Positions 44,330-54,600 of a DNA stretch of 64,000 bases are shown here, piece by piece. The stretch covers positions 144,525 through 208,524 of the forward strand of contig NZ_JAHNZZ010000004.1 of assembly GCF_019039215.1 (NCBI RefSeq), read 5' to 3'. The position numbers and the translations under genes were made by a program. This stretch comes from Bacillus sp. FJAT-29790 (GTDB taxonomy: Bacteria > Bacillota > Bacilli > Bacillales > Cytobacillaceae). Position 1 is the first letter of the stretch. Each line of letters opens with the position of its first letter. Below the pieces are notes generated by a model. It worked only from the letters and a program-made list of their open reading frames with translations, did not search any database and was not told the origin of the DNA.

Positions 44330-46684
44330 TCACTTGGAATATGAAACAGGATTAACTTTTTTAATCAATTGTTTCTCTTCTTTTTTCGTAAAATAAATCC
44401 AATTACTAGTAGTTGGGAAGGGTATGAATACATCAGTTGCTAATTCTTGTATAGCCCCACCTTTGACTGGAACTTTTTTTATAGAAGAATAGAAATCCAC
44501 ATAATAGATATAGTTTGAATCTATTTTAATAATAGAGGTTGCATTCGTACGCACCTCTTTTTTAGGATTTTTAGGATCATAGGTTGTTATTTTTTGAGAT
44601 GTACTATTGGTATTAAGTTCTTTTTTATAGATGAAATGATCATTTTCACTAGACACATAATATAGATCATTACCTGAAATAAAAATACTGTCTTTCGAAT
44701 TTTTTGCTAGTACTTCTTTTGAAGTCCCATCAAATTTTATCCTTACCAACGTTTCATCGGATAAATAATAAATCCATCCGTTGTTTATGGTAAGGAGCTC
44801 AGAACAATCCTCAGCCAAGAGTGTTCTCTCTGACTTATTAGGATTGATTATGAGAAGGTCATATTGGCCATTGGCATTATATGAATCTTTGTATACAATG
44901 GTATCTTCTGAAATCAAGAAATTGTTTACCCCATTATACAAAATACTTTTTTTATTATTACCATCCTTTGACATTTTAAAGAAAGAACCAAATTCTTCAG
45001 TGTAGTATAGATCCTTGTCAGAGATAGAAGCTTGACTTACATTGTTAGCTAATAAGACTTTATTGCTTCCATCTAATGAGGCTTTGTATAGTGCCCCTGC
45101 GCCAAAACGCTGATTTTTTGTATCTATGAAAAAGATGTTTGAAGCATCTGTACCGACGATTGTTTTGTACCCAGAACCGATGAGAGAGGTTTGCTTGCCT
45201 TCTGAATCCATTCGATAAAGTGAAGCTCCGTTTTTTGTATACCACAACTGATTTCCGAAAATCTGTAAATTATAACAGTATCCGTTATCTATTTTTTCTG
45301 CTTCATTTAAGTCTGTTATATTTGCTGTATTCTTACTAAGTTTATATAGTGCTCCTTCTTCATCCGTTGTGGTCATGGTAAAATAAATCCAATTATCATA
45401 AATAATAAAGCTTTCAGCCCAAGCATTTTCCACTGAAATGACAGAAGCTACTGAACCTCCGTTAACCTTTATCTTTTTAATGCCTGGATTTCCACTTATT
45501 TTAGGAACAAAATAAATCCAGTCTCCATTTACAAAAAAGGAATTTACTTTTTCATTACTGACTTTTTCGTTTAATGTTCCATCTATTTTCATTTTGTAAA
45601 GGTAGGATTGATTGTCTGTATAGTAGATGATGCCTTTATTAATCGAGAATCCTTCTACATTACTCTTTAATTTTGTCTTATTTTTATAATCGGTAGTAAA
45701 TTTCCATAAGGATTTATCTTCTTCAACATAATAAATCCAACCGTTATCGACTACGAGATTTAAGAAAGTTTCATCTGTATAGATACGGGTATTATTTCCT
45801 TTTTGCTCCACTTTTAAGTTTAGTTCTTTAGGGTTTGAACCGTCTTTATTCATTCTGACTAAAGAAAATGAAGGTACGAATCTTACGCTATAAATATAGT
45901 CCCCATCTATGGCTAGCTTCATATAATAACCGCAAGAAATTTCCTTCTTGCTTGAACCATCTTTATTCATTCGATAAATACAAGATATTAATGATGGAGT
46001 ATCAAGATATTCTAAGGAATAAACATAATCACGATCTTCTACCCGGGTAGAATTGAGGTTTCCAAATTTTCGCTCTTGGAATGTAGTCCCATTATCTTGA
46101 TTTTCTTGCAATATAAATGAATTGATCTCTAAATCAGATAGTCTCTTAAAGAACACGGCTGTTTGAGCCCTTGTCATAGTTCCTGAAGGGTCATATTGCT
46201 CAAGTTTTGAAGTTTTATTATTACTTCGCCCGGTTGTGATTCCTTTTTCGAACATCCAATTAACCGCATCAGCTAAATCAATATTTCTCCCTTGCGTTTT
46301 AGCAAGCATTTGTGCTAAAAGACCACGTGTTACCGGTTTATCTCGTGATTTAATAGATTCAAAGCCATTCAAGGGAAGATTATATTTTTCTGCTGTTTGA
46401 TACAAACCATCAGCCCAGTGTGCAGATTGTGTGACACTTTCTTCTTCCAAATGAAAGTAGCGGATTGTGATGGCTAATAACTGTGCTTCTGTAAGTGTGT
46501 TATTAGGTTTAAAAGTACCATCAGAATACCCTTTTACTAAACTGTTTTCTTGGGCCCAACCAACTTCCTTATATGCCCAAAAATCCATGGGAACATCTTT
46601 AAAAATAATGTTTTGTGCTTCTGCTATAGTGAAATTGAAACTTAGTAAGCACATAAGTAATAGAAAACTAATAATTCTTTTCAT
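44330..46684 (-). CDS. SLH protein with DUF5050-like beta-propeller repeats, 784 aa
   Basis: Signal peptide at about 1-24 (FNFTIAEAQN). Three SLH domains lie at about 26-185: FKDVPMDFWAYKEVGWAQEN, a reduced second unit, and WMFEKGITTGRSNNKTSKLE then YDPSGTMTRAQTA. The rest (about 200-780) is built from many repeats of the type (W/D)IYYV-D..-L(Y/W)K(M/V)..DG(T/S), for example DYIYSVRFVPSFSLVRMNKD, the pattern of DUF5050/low-density-lipoprotein-receptor-like propellers. It is a wall-anchored protein with large propeller(s), probably binding other molecules; no catalytic motif is seen. The start ATG 46684 follows AAAAGGAGATAACA. Divergent from the SLH gene at 47231. Confidence 0.88.
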   Translation of the reverse strand: MKRIISFLLLMCLLSFNFTIAEAQNIIFKDVPMDFWAYKEVGWAQENSLVKGYSDGTFKPNNTLTEAQLLAITIRYFHLEEESVTQSAHWADGLYQTAEKYNLPLNGFESIKSRDKPVTRGLLAQMLAKTQGRNIDLADAVNWMFEKGITTGRSNNKTSKLEQYDPSGTMTRAQTAVFFKRLSDLEINSFILQENQDNGTTFQERKFGNLNSTRVEDRDYVYSLEYLDTPSLISCIYRMNKDGSSKKEISCGYYMKLAIDGDYIYSVRFVPSFSLVRMNKDGSNPKELNLKVEQKGNNTRIYTDETFLNLVVDNGWIYYVEEDKSLWKFTTDYKNKTKLKSNVEGFSINKGIIYYTDNQSYLYKMKIDGTLNEKVSNEKVNSFFVNGDWIYFVPKISGNPGIKKIKVNGGSVASVISVENAWAESFIIYDNWIYFTMTTTDEEGALYKLSKNTANITDLNEAEKIDNGYCYNLQIFGNQLWYTKNGASLYRMDSEGKQTSLIGSGYKTIVGTDASNIFFIDTKNQRFGAGALYKASLDGSNKVLLANNVSQASISDKDLYYTEEFGSFFKMSKDGNNKKSILYNGVNNFLISEDTIVYKDSYNANGQYDLLIINPNKSERTLLAEDCSELLTINNGWIYYLSDETLVRIKFDGTSKEVLAKNSKDSIFISGNDLYYVSSENDHFIYKKELNTNSTSQKITTYDPKNPKKEVRTNATSIIKIDSNYIYYVDFYSSIKKVPVKGGAIQELATDVFIPFPTTSNWIYFTKKEEKQLIKKVNPVSYSK

Positions 46685-47230
46685 AAAGATTGTTATCTCC
46701 TTTTGTTCAACTATGATCTAAAGCTAATTCGTCTTCGTACTCTATTCTACAATTAAACCTTCGGGTTAGGAAGATTTACCTACATTGTCGATGTCAGGTA
46801 GGTTGATTGACTCATAGTACCTGATACCGATAACGAAACCACAACTCGTCTTAATGAGCTACCTCTAAGCAACTACTTTCTCTCATATACGTCCGACACA
46901 TCATTACATTTGTGCGTGTCGCATGTAAGCTTGGAAGAAGGGAGTGATCGCTTACGCTGCAGCTCTCTTTCGTTTATAATTTTCGGAAATTCTTCTTAGG
47001 AAACAAAGAAAACCCTCGCTTAATCCTTAGTTGGTTAAACAAGTGGAAAAACTTAAACCACACATCCTCTCCATTTCATATTCTCTCAAATAATGATATA
47101 ATTTCCATATGTCTGCTATAATGGTAAATAATAGATAACCGTCTAGCACTCTGTTATATGCTTATCATTATGGTTTTCTGTTAATTACCAAATACTAGAG
47201 TTATAGCAAGTAGAATTAAGGAGGAGAAAC
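46685..47230. promoter_or_regulatory. Divergent intergenic region between two SLH genes
   Basis: This 546-bp gap holds no supported gene. A TATAAT box at 47117-47122 with ATGATA at 47093-47098 (18-bp spacer) is a candidate promoter for the gene at 47231. On the minus strand the first 100 bp contain a hairpin CCTAC...GTAGG near 46780-46802. No GEMM-type aptamer was found here. Confidence 0.4.
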
Positions 47231-48802
47231 ATGAGAAAAGTTGGATTTTTAGCTTCCGTTTTTGCTTTAATCTTCGCATTACTTATTCCTGCAGTGAAAG
47301 CGGATGCTGCAACAACATTTAAGGATGTACCTAAAGATTTTTGGGCTGCAGAGGAAATTTATCGTTTTACGGATTCAGGGATTATTAACGGGTATAAGGA
47401 CGGAACGTTTCGTCCGAATCAACCGATTACTCGAGCACAAGCAGCGATTATTTTGGCGGGTGGTTTAGAGCTAGATACAAAGGACCTGTCGTCGATCGCC
47501 TTTAAAGATATAGATAAAGGGCACCATGCTTATGCTGAAATTGCCGCCATTACTAAAGCGGGAATCATGAAAGGAAGTAACGGAGAATTTCAACCGAATA
47601 AGCCATTGACGCGTGCACAAATGGCGATTATTATCACGAATGCTTTCGGGTTTAAAGGCAATCATACATCTTCTTTTAAAGATGTTCCAAAAAACTTTCA
47701 CGCCTATGACCACATTGATGCTATATTTGCCAATCACGTGACTACAGGGTATGAGGATGGTACATTTAAGCCGAATGCACCGACGACACGTGCACAGTTT
47801 TCTGTATTCCTTGCAAAGGCAATTGACAATAGTCAATCTGTGGCTGATTTGTTGAAAAAGGCTTATGACAATGAGCTAGCGATAGAAACATATGCGTACA
47901 AAGGTAGTATGAATCTTGGACTTACGCTCCCAAAATCGCTGCAAAACTCACCAGAAGCTGGTATGATAGCATCCATGCTAAAGGATATCCAGGTTGATAT
48001 TTCTGGATCGTATCAAAAAGATCCAATGTTAATGGATGCTACTGTGGATCTTACGCTTTCAGGAGATATTAAGACGACAATCAGTCTTCCAATGGTAATC
48101 ACGAAAGAGAAAATGTGGATGAAGGTTCCGCAAACACCATTTGCCCCATTACCAGAAGAGTTGAATGGGAAGTTCATTGAGTTTGACATGAAGGAATTGC
48201 AAGAATTACAAGGTCAACCAATTGGTGCGCTTGATATCGATTTACAAACAGAACTTGCCTTAGCGATCAATCATTTATTTCTGGACCAATTTGCTGATGA
48301 CTTCTATAACGTAGTTAAGAGTGATTCAATTAAAGTACCAAGTGATATTCATGTCAAACATGTAGTTAAATTTGAACTAACAAATGAAAATCTACAACCA
48401 TTCGTTGAAACCTTATTCAAGGGATTCTTACCTCAATTCTTTGAATTGCTACAAGAGCCTAAGTATGCGAAAGCACTAGGAATGACCGAAGAGAGTATCG
48501 AAATGGCTAAAGAAGGAATGGCGCATATTACCTCTAACATCGATGAAATTGTAAAAGAAATTAACAACGTATTAGCTATAAACAAGTTCGAAGAGTATGT
48601 CGTAATCAATCAAGACGATTTCATTGCTTATAACTTGATGGATTTGAACCTTGATATTAAAGTGAAAGAAGAAACTTATGGCTTCAAGTTGAGCTATGAT
48701 CAGGCAAAATCCAAAATTAACGAAGCTGTTGAATTCCAGGTTCCAATTCCAGATGAAGCAAATGTTATTTCATACAAAGAGCTGTTGGAGTTAGAACAGT
48801 AG
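47231..48802 (+). CDS. SLH protein with C-terminal lipoprotein-like domain, 523 aa
   Basis: Signal peptide about 1-26 (ALLIPAVKADAA). Three SLH domains are at about 28-200: FKDVPKDFWAAEEIYRF with GIINGYKDGTFRPNQPITRA, FKDIDKGHHAYAEIAAI, and FKDVPKNFHAYDHIDAI with VTTGYEDGTFKPNAPTTRAQ. The C-terminal part (about 205-523) begins DLLKKAYDNELAIETYAYKG and includes a long extended region resembling LolA/LppX-like lipoprotein folds found fused to SLH in Bacillus; it has no catalytic motif. The start ATG 47231 follows AAGGAGGAGAAAC. The tail DNA of this gene is repeated at 44110. A surface role beyond anchoring is unknown. Confidence 0.88.
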   Translation: MRKVGFLASVFALIFALLIPAVKADAATTFKDVPKDFWAAEEIYRFTDSGIINGYKDGTFRPNQPITRAQAAIILAGGLELDTKDLSSIAFKDIDKGHHAYAEIAAITKAGIMKGSNGEFQPNKPLTRAQMAIIITNAFGFKGNHTSSFKDVPKNFHAYDHIDAIFANHVTTGYEDGTFKPNAPTTRAQFSVFLAKAIDNSQSVADLLKKAYDNELAIETYAYKGSMNLGLTLPKSLQNSPEAGMIASMLKDIQVDISGSYQKDPMLMDATVDLTLSGDIKTTISLPMVITKEKMWMKVPQTPFAPLPEELNGKFIEFDMKELQELQGQPIGALDIDLQTELALAINHLFLDQFADDFYNVVKSDSIKVPSDIHVKHVVKFELTNENLQPFVETLFKGFLPQFFELLQEPKYAKALGMTEESIEMAKEGMAHITSNIDEIVKEINNVLAINKFEEYVVINQDDFIAYNLMDLNLDIKVKEETYGFKLSYDQAKSKINEAVEFQVPIPDEANVISYKELLELEQ

Positions 48803-48871
48803 GTAAATAGAGAAGTGACAAGGGGACAAGGTTCTCTGTACTGTAATATGTTAGCATTTAATATAATTGAT

Positions 48872-48912
48872 AAGGCTCTGTTGAGAGAAAATCTCTGCGG
48901 GGCTTTTTTTTT
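48872..48912 (+). terminator. Repeated terminator, copy 4
   Basis: AAGGCTCTGTTGAGAG, AAAA, TCTCTGCGGGGCTTTTTTT. Ends the SLH gene at 47231. Confidence 0.85.
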
Positions 48913-48964
48913 CCTCTTCAATTGATTAGCTAACTTTTATTTTTTACTATTTTAAAAGATTGAT

Positions 48965-49002
48965 AAAAGCAGAGAGTCGATAAGTCATCTCTCTGCTTTT
49001 TG
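48965..49002. terminator. Bidirectional terminator
   Basis: AAAAGCAGAGAG, loop, CTCTCTGCTTTTTG. It can end the minus-strand sigma factor transcript as well. Confidence 0.8.
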
Positions 49003-49081
49003 TGGTGTAGTTAAACAATATTGTTGAAATAATCGCGGGTGTCGAAGGACGAGTTTAGCTCATGAAAATAGGGTCAAACCG

Positions 49082-49113
49082 TTTATATTAATCAAACGTT
49101 TGATTAATATAAA
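49082..49113. promoter_or_regulatory. Perfect 32-bp palindrome
   Basis: TTTATATTAATCAAAC is followed directly by its reverse complement with no spacer. It lies 73 bp past the stop of the sigma factor gene. The central TCAAACGTTTGA repeats at 41710. It could be a strong operator or, as RNA, a hairpin; the flanking AAAAAATTAA is only weakly terminator-like. Confidence 0.55.
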
Positions 49114-49185
49114 AAATTAAGTGATTCTTCGTCATGTTCATTCTTTGGCTAAGGATGCCCTATCTGATGGAAACTTTGCTTTCTT

Positions 49186-49674
49186 TTAATCTCGTATTTC
49201 CAAATTCCCCCGCAATTTCTCCTTAGCCCCTTTCCGCCACGCCTTGACAGCAGACATGGAGACATTTTCTTTCTCCGCTATTTCCTTTACTGTCAAATCT
49301 TCTACACAAGTATACAAAACCCATTTCGTTTGGTTTTCGGTTAATTGATCACAATAGGTTAATAAAAGTTTCACTTCAAAAGGTACTTCGACACAGGGAT
49401 CTTCGATGACTTCCCAAAATTCCTCCTTTGGATAAACACTTCGCTCTTGATACTTATTGCTTTTTGTCATTTCTGTTAAAAGTCTTCCTTTAATATAAGA
49501 GTAAGCGTAATTAGTGAAACTTCCTTTCTCTTGGTTAAAACGTTTCTTCGCGTCCCAAAGTGCGATTAGTCCAAGCTGGAAGAATTCCTCCTGATTTTTG
49601 TAAATGTGTAATGTTCGCATAACCTTATGAATCATCGGTTCGTATTGTTTGGCTAATTGTTCAAAACTCTCCAT
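49186..49674 (-). CDS. Sigma-70-family RNA polymerase sigma factor
   Basis: This 162-residue protein has the two-domain layout of small alternative sigma factors. Region 2 is visible at about 8-70: QYEPMIHKVMRTLHIYKNQE, LGLIALWDAKKRFNQEKGSF, then TNYAYSYIKGRLLTEM. Region 4 is at about 110-158, with LTENQTKWVLYTCVEDLTVK then EIAEKENVSMSAVKAWRKGA forming the helix-turn-helix. There is no anti-sigma gene next to it, which is unusual for ECF-type factors. The start ATG 49674 has a weak site (CTGAAATGAGACCAAA upstream). It may be controlled by other means. Regulon unknown. Confidence 0.88.
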   Translation of the reverse strand: MESFEQLAKQYEPMIHKVMRTLHIYKNQEEFFQLGLIALWDAKKRFNQEKGSFTNYAYSYIKGRLLTEMTKSNKYQERSVYPKEEFWEVIEDPCVEVPFEVKLLLTYCDQLTENQTKWVLYTCVEDLTVKEIAEKENVSMSAVKAWRKGAKEKLRGNLEIRD

Positions 49675-49682
49675 TTTGGTCT

Positions 49683-49874
49683 CATTTCAGGAAGCGCGCG
49701 CTTGCTAGTGTATTCCCGGGTATCTTTAATCTATCGGGAATCCATCAACTTAGCGAACGGGTAAAAGTGGCGATTTCAGCTGAAGTTCGTATCCATTTAA
49801 TCGAAATTCAGTCGAGTTTGGAACAGATTGGGATGAATTTAGCTAATATTAGACAAAATGCAGGTAATTTATAA
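49683..49874 (+). pseudogene. Fragment of an unidentified gene
   Basis: An open frame without a start codon or ribosome site reads LASVFPGIFNLSGIHQLSER, then AEVRIHLIEIQSSLEQIGMN, and ends at TAA 49874. It looks like the C-terminal end of a helical protein; the last 30 residues loosely resemble mobilisation or accessory proteins, but this is too weak to name. It overlaps the 5' flank of the sigma gene. Confidence 0.3.
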
Positions 49875-49983
49875 AAGGTTCAATTCTGGAAGAGAGGACG
49901 CGGGCACGTCTATATGGACCAAGTCTATTTTCAAAAATATTGTTTCAAAGCGTATTTATTAACCTGACCACATAGTTTTTGTT

Positions 49984-50011
49984 TTGCTTAAGTGAAAGGA
50001 TATGGTAAAAT
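49984..50011 (+). promoter_or_regulatory. Candidate promoter upstream of the RND efflux operon
   Basis: TTGCTT (49984-49989), 16-bp spacer, TAAAAT (50006-50011). The leader of about 260 nt to the adaptor gene includes a GCCGGTCAGTTACTGGC dyad near 50200 that could be a TetR-type operator. No gene is supported in 49875-50282. Confidence 0.45.
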
Positions 50012-50282
50012 ATTCCCTGTATAAATAATAAGAACGATATTCTAGGAAGGGAGTTAATGATCAAACTATAAATTCCTCTTGGATTAACTGGTTATACTTG
50101 CAGCGGCACCCTTTTTTTCGGCCGTTTTGTCTATTATACTAACTGATAAAAAGTAAAATAAAGTCAATCATCCTTTTTTTTTGCCTACACAGAACCAGCC
50201 GGTCAGTTACTGGCAGGTAATTAACCGAATGAGCTTGCCCTAAAATTTTGTCCGTACAATATAAGGAGGATTTGAGATTAAG

Positions 50283-51680
50283 ATGAAAAAAATAACTAGA
50301 TTGCTAGGAGCTTTATCCTTTATTGCTGCCTTTAGTGTGATTGCAGGTTGCAGCAATGATAAAGCGTCAACAGAAGAGAAAATAGAGAAGGAAATTCCGA
50401 TTCAGGTTGCGGAAATCCAATATGGTTCTTTAAGTGATAGCAACCGGCTAACTGGTACGATTATTCCCGAATCAGATGTGAAAGTGGTTCCAAAGGCACC
50501 AGGTGAAATCAAGAGAATCATGGTGAAAAAGGGAGATATCGTAAAGGCAGGAGCCGTTCTTGCCCAATTGGATGATTCAGCGGAACGAAATGCGGTCGGG
50601 CAACAGCAAGCTGCATTAAAACAAGCACAAAGCGGCTTGCAAAGCGCACAAAGCGGAAAGGCTAAAGCGGAAATAAGCTATACACAAGCTCAAAGCTCAA
50701 TAAGACAAGCAGAAGCTGCTTTGGCAAATGCGCGTAAATCAAGAGACGATAACTTAGATAATATCGAATTTCAAGTCAAAAATGCGCAGATTGCTTTCGA
50801 TTCGGCCAAGCAAAATTTAGAGCGGATGCAAGCCTTATTTGTAGAGGGACTAATTGCTAAGCAAAATCTTGAAGATGCAGAGAAGGCGGAGAAAAACGCG
50901 AAAAACGCTTATGATCAAGTGCAATTGAATAAAAGTCAGGCTTCGAGTGATATTAGTTTTCAATCATTAGAAGCTTCAATTGATCAAGCACGAATTGGGG
51001 CAAGCCTTGCTCAGTCATCGATTCATGAAGCAGAAATTGGCATCGTACGGGCTCAAGCAGCGGTGGAGCAGGCGCAACTAGCTGTTCAGTCGGCTAGTGA
51101 CCGTTTAGCTGATAAAGTCATCGTTGCAACTGCTTCTGGGGAAATCACGGCTGTTACAGGTGAAGTTGGAGCAATGGCATCCGCCCAGAATCCTTTTGCT
51201 ACCATTGTCTCCATCGACAAGGTGAAAATAAGTGTGAATATCTTACCTACTCAGCTTTCTGCCTTTAAACAAGGTGATTCTGTCAATGTTGAAGTAAGTG
51301 GGACTGATAAGGCTTTTACTGGAAAAATTTCATATGTTTCTGCCATTAGTTCCGGGTCTGGTTTGTTTGCGATCGAGGCAGAAGTAGAGAACAAGGATCA
51401 CGCCATTCGTCCGGGCATGGTCGCCTCCATTATGATGGATGAAGTATTAGTAGATCAATCATTAATGGTTCCATCTGGTGCGGTTATTCAGAAAGCAGGC
51501 AAATCTGTCATCTTTGTCGTTGCTGATGGAAAAGCGGTTCAAAAAGAAGTGGAAGTTGTTCACTATGGTACAGATTCTACGGCTATAACTGGTGAATTGA
51601 GCGAGAAAGAGAAAGTCGTTACTAAAGGCCAAAACCTCCTGCATGATGGAGATCTAGTGAAGATTATGAAGGAGGAATAA
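50283..51680 (+). CDS. RND efflux membrane-fusion adaptor (HlyD family) lipoprotein
   Basis: This 465-residue adaptor has a lipoprotein signal with a lipobox VIAGC (Cys at about 23). A biotinyl-lipoyl-like half at about 55-95 includes VVPKAPGEIKRIMVKKGDIV. A long coiled-coil hairpin spans about 105-270 and is rich in Ala/Gln (AALKQAQSGLQSAQSGKAKA). The second lipoyl half (VIVATASGEITAVTGEVGAM) and a beta-barrel (about 310-465, IRPGMVASIMMDE) follow. It would sit on the outer face of the membrane and couple the RND pump to the exterior. The start ATG 50283 follows AAGGAGGATTTGAG. The pump gene follows 3 bp later, so they form an operon. Confidence 0.92.
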   Translation: MKKITRLLGALSFIAAFSVIAGCSNDKASTEEKIEKEIPIQVAEIQYGSLSDSNRLTGTIIPESDVKVVPKAPGEIKRIMVKKGDIVKAGAVLAQLDDSAERNAVGQQQAALKQAQSGLQSAQSGKAKAEISYTQAQSSIRQAEAALANARKSRDDNLDNIEFQVKNAQIAFDSAKQNLERMQALFVEGLIAKQNLEDAEKAEKNAKNAYDQVQLNKSQASSDISFQSLEASIDQARIGASLAQSSIHEAEIGIVRAQAAVEQAQLAVQSASDRLADKVIVATASGEITAVTGEVGAMASAQNPFATIVSIDKVKISVNILPTQLSAFKQGDSVNVEVSGTDKAFTGKISYVSAISSGSGLFAIEAEVENKDHAIRPGMVASIMMDEVLVDQSLMVPSGAVIQKAGKSVIFVVADGKAVQKEVEVVHYGTDSTAITGELSEKEKVVTKGQNLLHDGDLVKIMKEE

Positions 51681-51683
51681 TCG

Positions 51684-54600
51684 TTGAAACTTATTAAAGG
51701 TTCGATTAATCGCCCAGTCGGAGTCATCATGATTGTGGTGCTTGCTCTATTAGTTGGGGTGGTTGCACTTAGGAATTTAGCCGTGGATCTGTACCCGAAA
51801 TTAGACTTGCCTATTGCCGTTATTGCCACGAGCTATCCAGGTGCAGCTCCACAGGAAGTGGAAGAATTAATCAGTAAGCCGATCGAAGAAGCTGTTGGGA
51901 CAATTGAAGGGCTGGATACGATTCAATCGGTTTCTCAACCCTCATCATCGTTAATTATTATGCAGTTTGACTACGGTAGAGATATAGCGGGTATTTTAAA
52001 TGATGTTAGGGAAAAATTGGACCGTGTTACAGGTCGATTGCCGGAAGATGCGAATTCACCAATGGTGATGAGGATCGATCCGGCAGCGATGCCTGTTCAA
52101 ATCATTAGCGTAACGAGTACGGAGCATAGTCTTAGTGATTTACAATTAATTGCTGAAAATGAAATTCAACCGGAATTTGAGCGAGCGAAGGGAATCGCAT
52201 CTGCCAGCCTTTCAGGTGGGGTAAGACGGGAAATTCGGGTAGATTTGGATCAAGGGAAGCTCGCTAATTTTAAATTGACAGGTTCCCAAGTCGTCCAAGC
52301 ATTACGCGGGGAGAATCGCTCGGTATCTGCCGGTACAGTTGAACGCGGAGGCGAAGACGTCCAATTGCGGATTGACGGGGAATTCACTTCCGTGGAGGAC
52401 ATTAAAAACACAAAAATTAGTTTAGTCAGCGGTGAGACGATTAAAGTAAGTGATGTCGCCGAGGTGGTTGATACATTCCAAGAGAAGACTACGATCTCAC
52501 GTGTAAATGGGGAAGACACACTTACTCTATCAATTATGAAGCAGTCAGATGCCAATACGATATCGGCTGCGAAAGAGGTACAGAAAGTTCTTGATAAATT
52601 AAACAAACAGTTTAAAGAACGTGGTGTAAAACTAACAATGACTGTTGATACATCCACATTTATTTCACAATCAATCAATTCCGTTGTCTGGAATATGATT
52701 ATTGGTTTTGGCTGTGCGATGGTTATTCTCCAGTTATTTTTACAAAATGTTCGAGCCACAATTGTGATTGGGATGACGATGCCATTATCCCTTCTTACCG
52801 CTTTTATATTGATGTACCTTACAGGTGAAACGATCAATACGATATCAATGGGCGGACTCGCGATTGGGATCGGTCTAATGATTGATAATGGAATCGTTAT
52901 TATCGAGAATGTTTTTAAAAGAAAGACGGAAGGAATGCCGATTAAAGAGGCTGCGTTAGTCGGGGCCACTGAATTAGCACCATCGGTTATTGCTGCCACA
53001 TTAACGACTGCGGCGATCTTTGTGCCAATGCTTTTCATTAATGGGATTGTGGCGCAAATGATCCGTCCACTTGCCTTAACCGTCGTCTTTGCGGTAACGG
53101 CCTCGTTAATTGGGTCGCTAACACTACTTCCAATGTTGTCTTCCAAATTATTAGGAAACGTGAAGGAAACAATTGAAGGTGAAGAACGTAAAGGATTGTT
53201 CAATCGGTTATTGAACAGGCTTACTGAAAACTATGTAAAACTGTTGAAACGGGCTTTAAAATTCAGAAAAACAGTTGTTGCCATCGTTGTTGTAACAGCG
53301 CTTGGCAGTTTGCTCCTTATCCCAATCATTGGGTTCCAATTGTCGCCGGATTCTGACAGTGGCGAGATGCAAATTGATATTACGTTAAAAAACGGTACGC
53401 AATTGGCGCAAACAGAAGAAACAGTTAGAGAAATCAGTGATCGCTTATCTAGCTATGAAGATATTATCGATATGACTACGATCACAATAGGTGGAAGTTC
53501 CGGTAACATGTTTGGGGGCGCATCTGGCTCGGATAAGGCGAGTTTTACAATTAAGCTTATCAGCGCGAGTGAGCGGGATATGTCAACAAAGGAATTCATC
53601 GGGGTAGTTGATTCATTACTTAGCGATATTGCTGGTGCTGAGATCATGGTGAAAGAAAATGACCGGGGAATGAGCTCAGGATCACCTATTCAAATTGAAA
53701 TAACTGGTGAAGACCTTAATGTGCTGGGAGATTTATCCCAACAAGTTGTATGGGTATTTGAAGGCGTAGAAGGTACACTCAATGTCAAAAGTAGTGCAGC
53801 AGAAGGACGACCAGAAGTACAAGTCGTTGTGAATCGTGAATTGGCCAGCCAGTACGGATTATCTTATCAAAATGTTATGAATGATGTCAGCCTTGCCTTC
53901 AATGGGCAAGTAGCAACGAAATATAAAGAAGACGGTGATGAGTTTGACGTTAAAGTGTCATTGCCTAAAGAAAGTAGTCAAACGATTCGCGATTTAGAAA
54001 CATTCGTTATCCGTAATAATGAAGGTGTTCTCATTCCAATCACTGCTGTGGCAGAGTTGAAACAAGTTCAAGGCCCAACCGAAATTAACCGAAAAAACCG
54101 GCAGCGTTCAGTTAATGTGACAAGCGATGTAATTGGTCGTAACGCAGTTGAGGTTACAAAAGATATTCATGCTCAACTAGATCAGCTTACTTTACCAGAA
54201 GGGTATGAAATAAGTACAGGCGGAGAAATGGACGATGTCATGGAGCAGTTAACTCAGCTTGGGATTGCGCTAATTCTCGGGATCATTCTTGTTTATATGG
54301 TCATGGCCTTTCAGTTTGAGTCCTTTACTTATCCGTTTGTAATCATGTTCTCCATTCCAACGATGATTATTGGAGCTTTAGTCGGTCTTTTTGTGACGAA
54401 TTTATCACTAACTGTTCCAGCGTTCATGGGGGTCATCATGCTTGCTGCTATTGTGTTGAACAATGGGATCATTCTTGTGGATTATACGAATATCCTGCGT
54501 AGAAGAGGAATGGAGCGAATGGAGGCCCTTATTGAATCAGGTAGAAGCCGTCTTCGACCAATCCTCATGACATCAGTAACAACGGTATTTACGATGATCC

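Noticed and set aside
46685-46960. A second c-di-GMP riboswitch before the SLH gene at 44330
   Set aside because: The diagnostic GACGCAAAGC and CAGTCGGGTT blocks are absent on either strand here.
52250-53203. Long minus-strand open frame of 317 codons
   Set aside because: It is the antisense shadow of the RND transporter gene, which has full family motifs on the plus strand.
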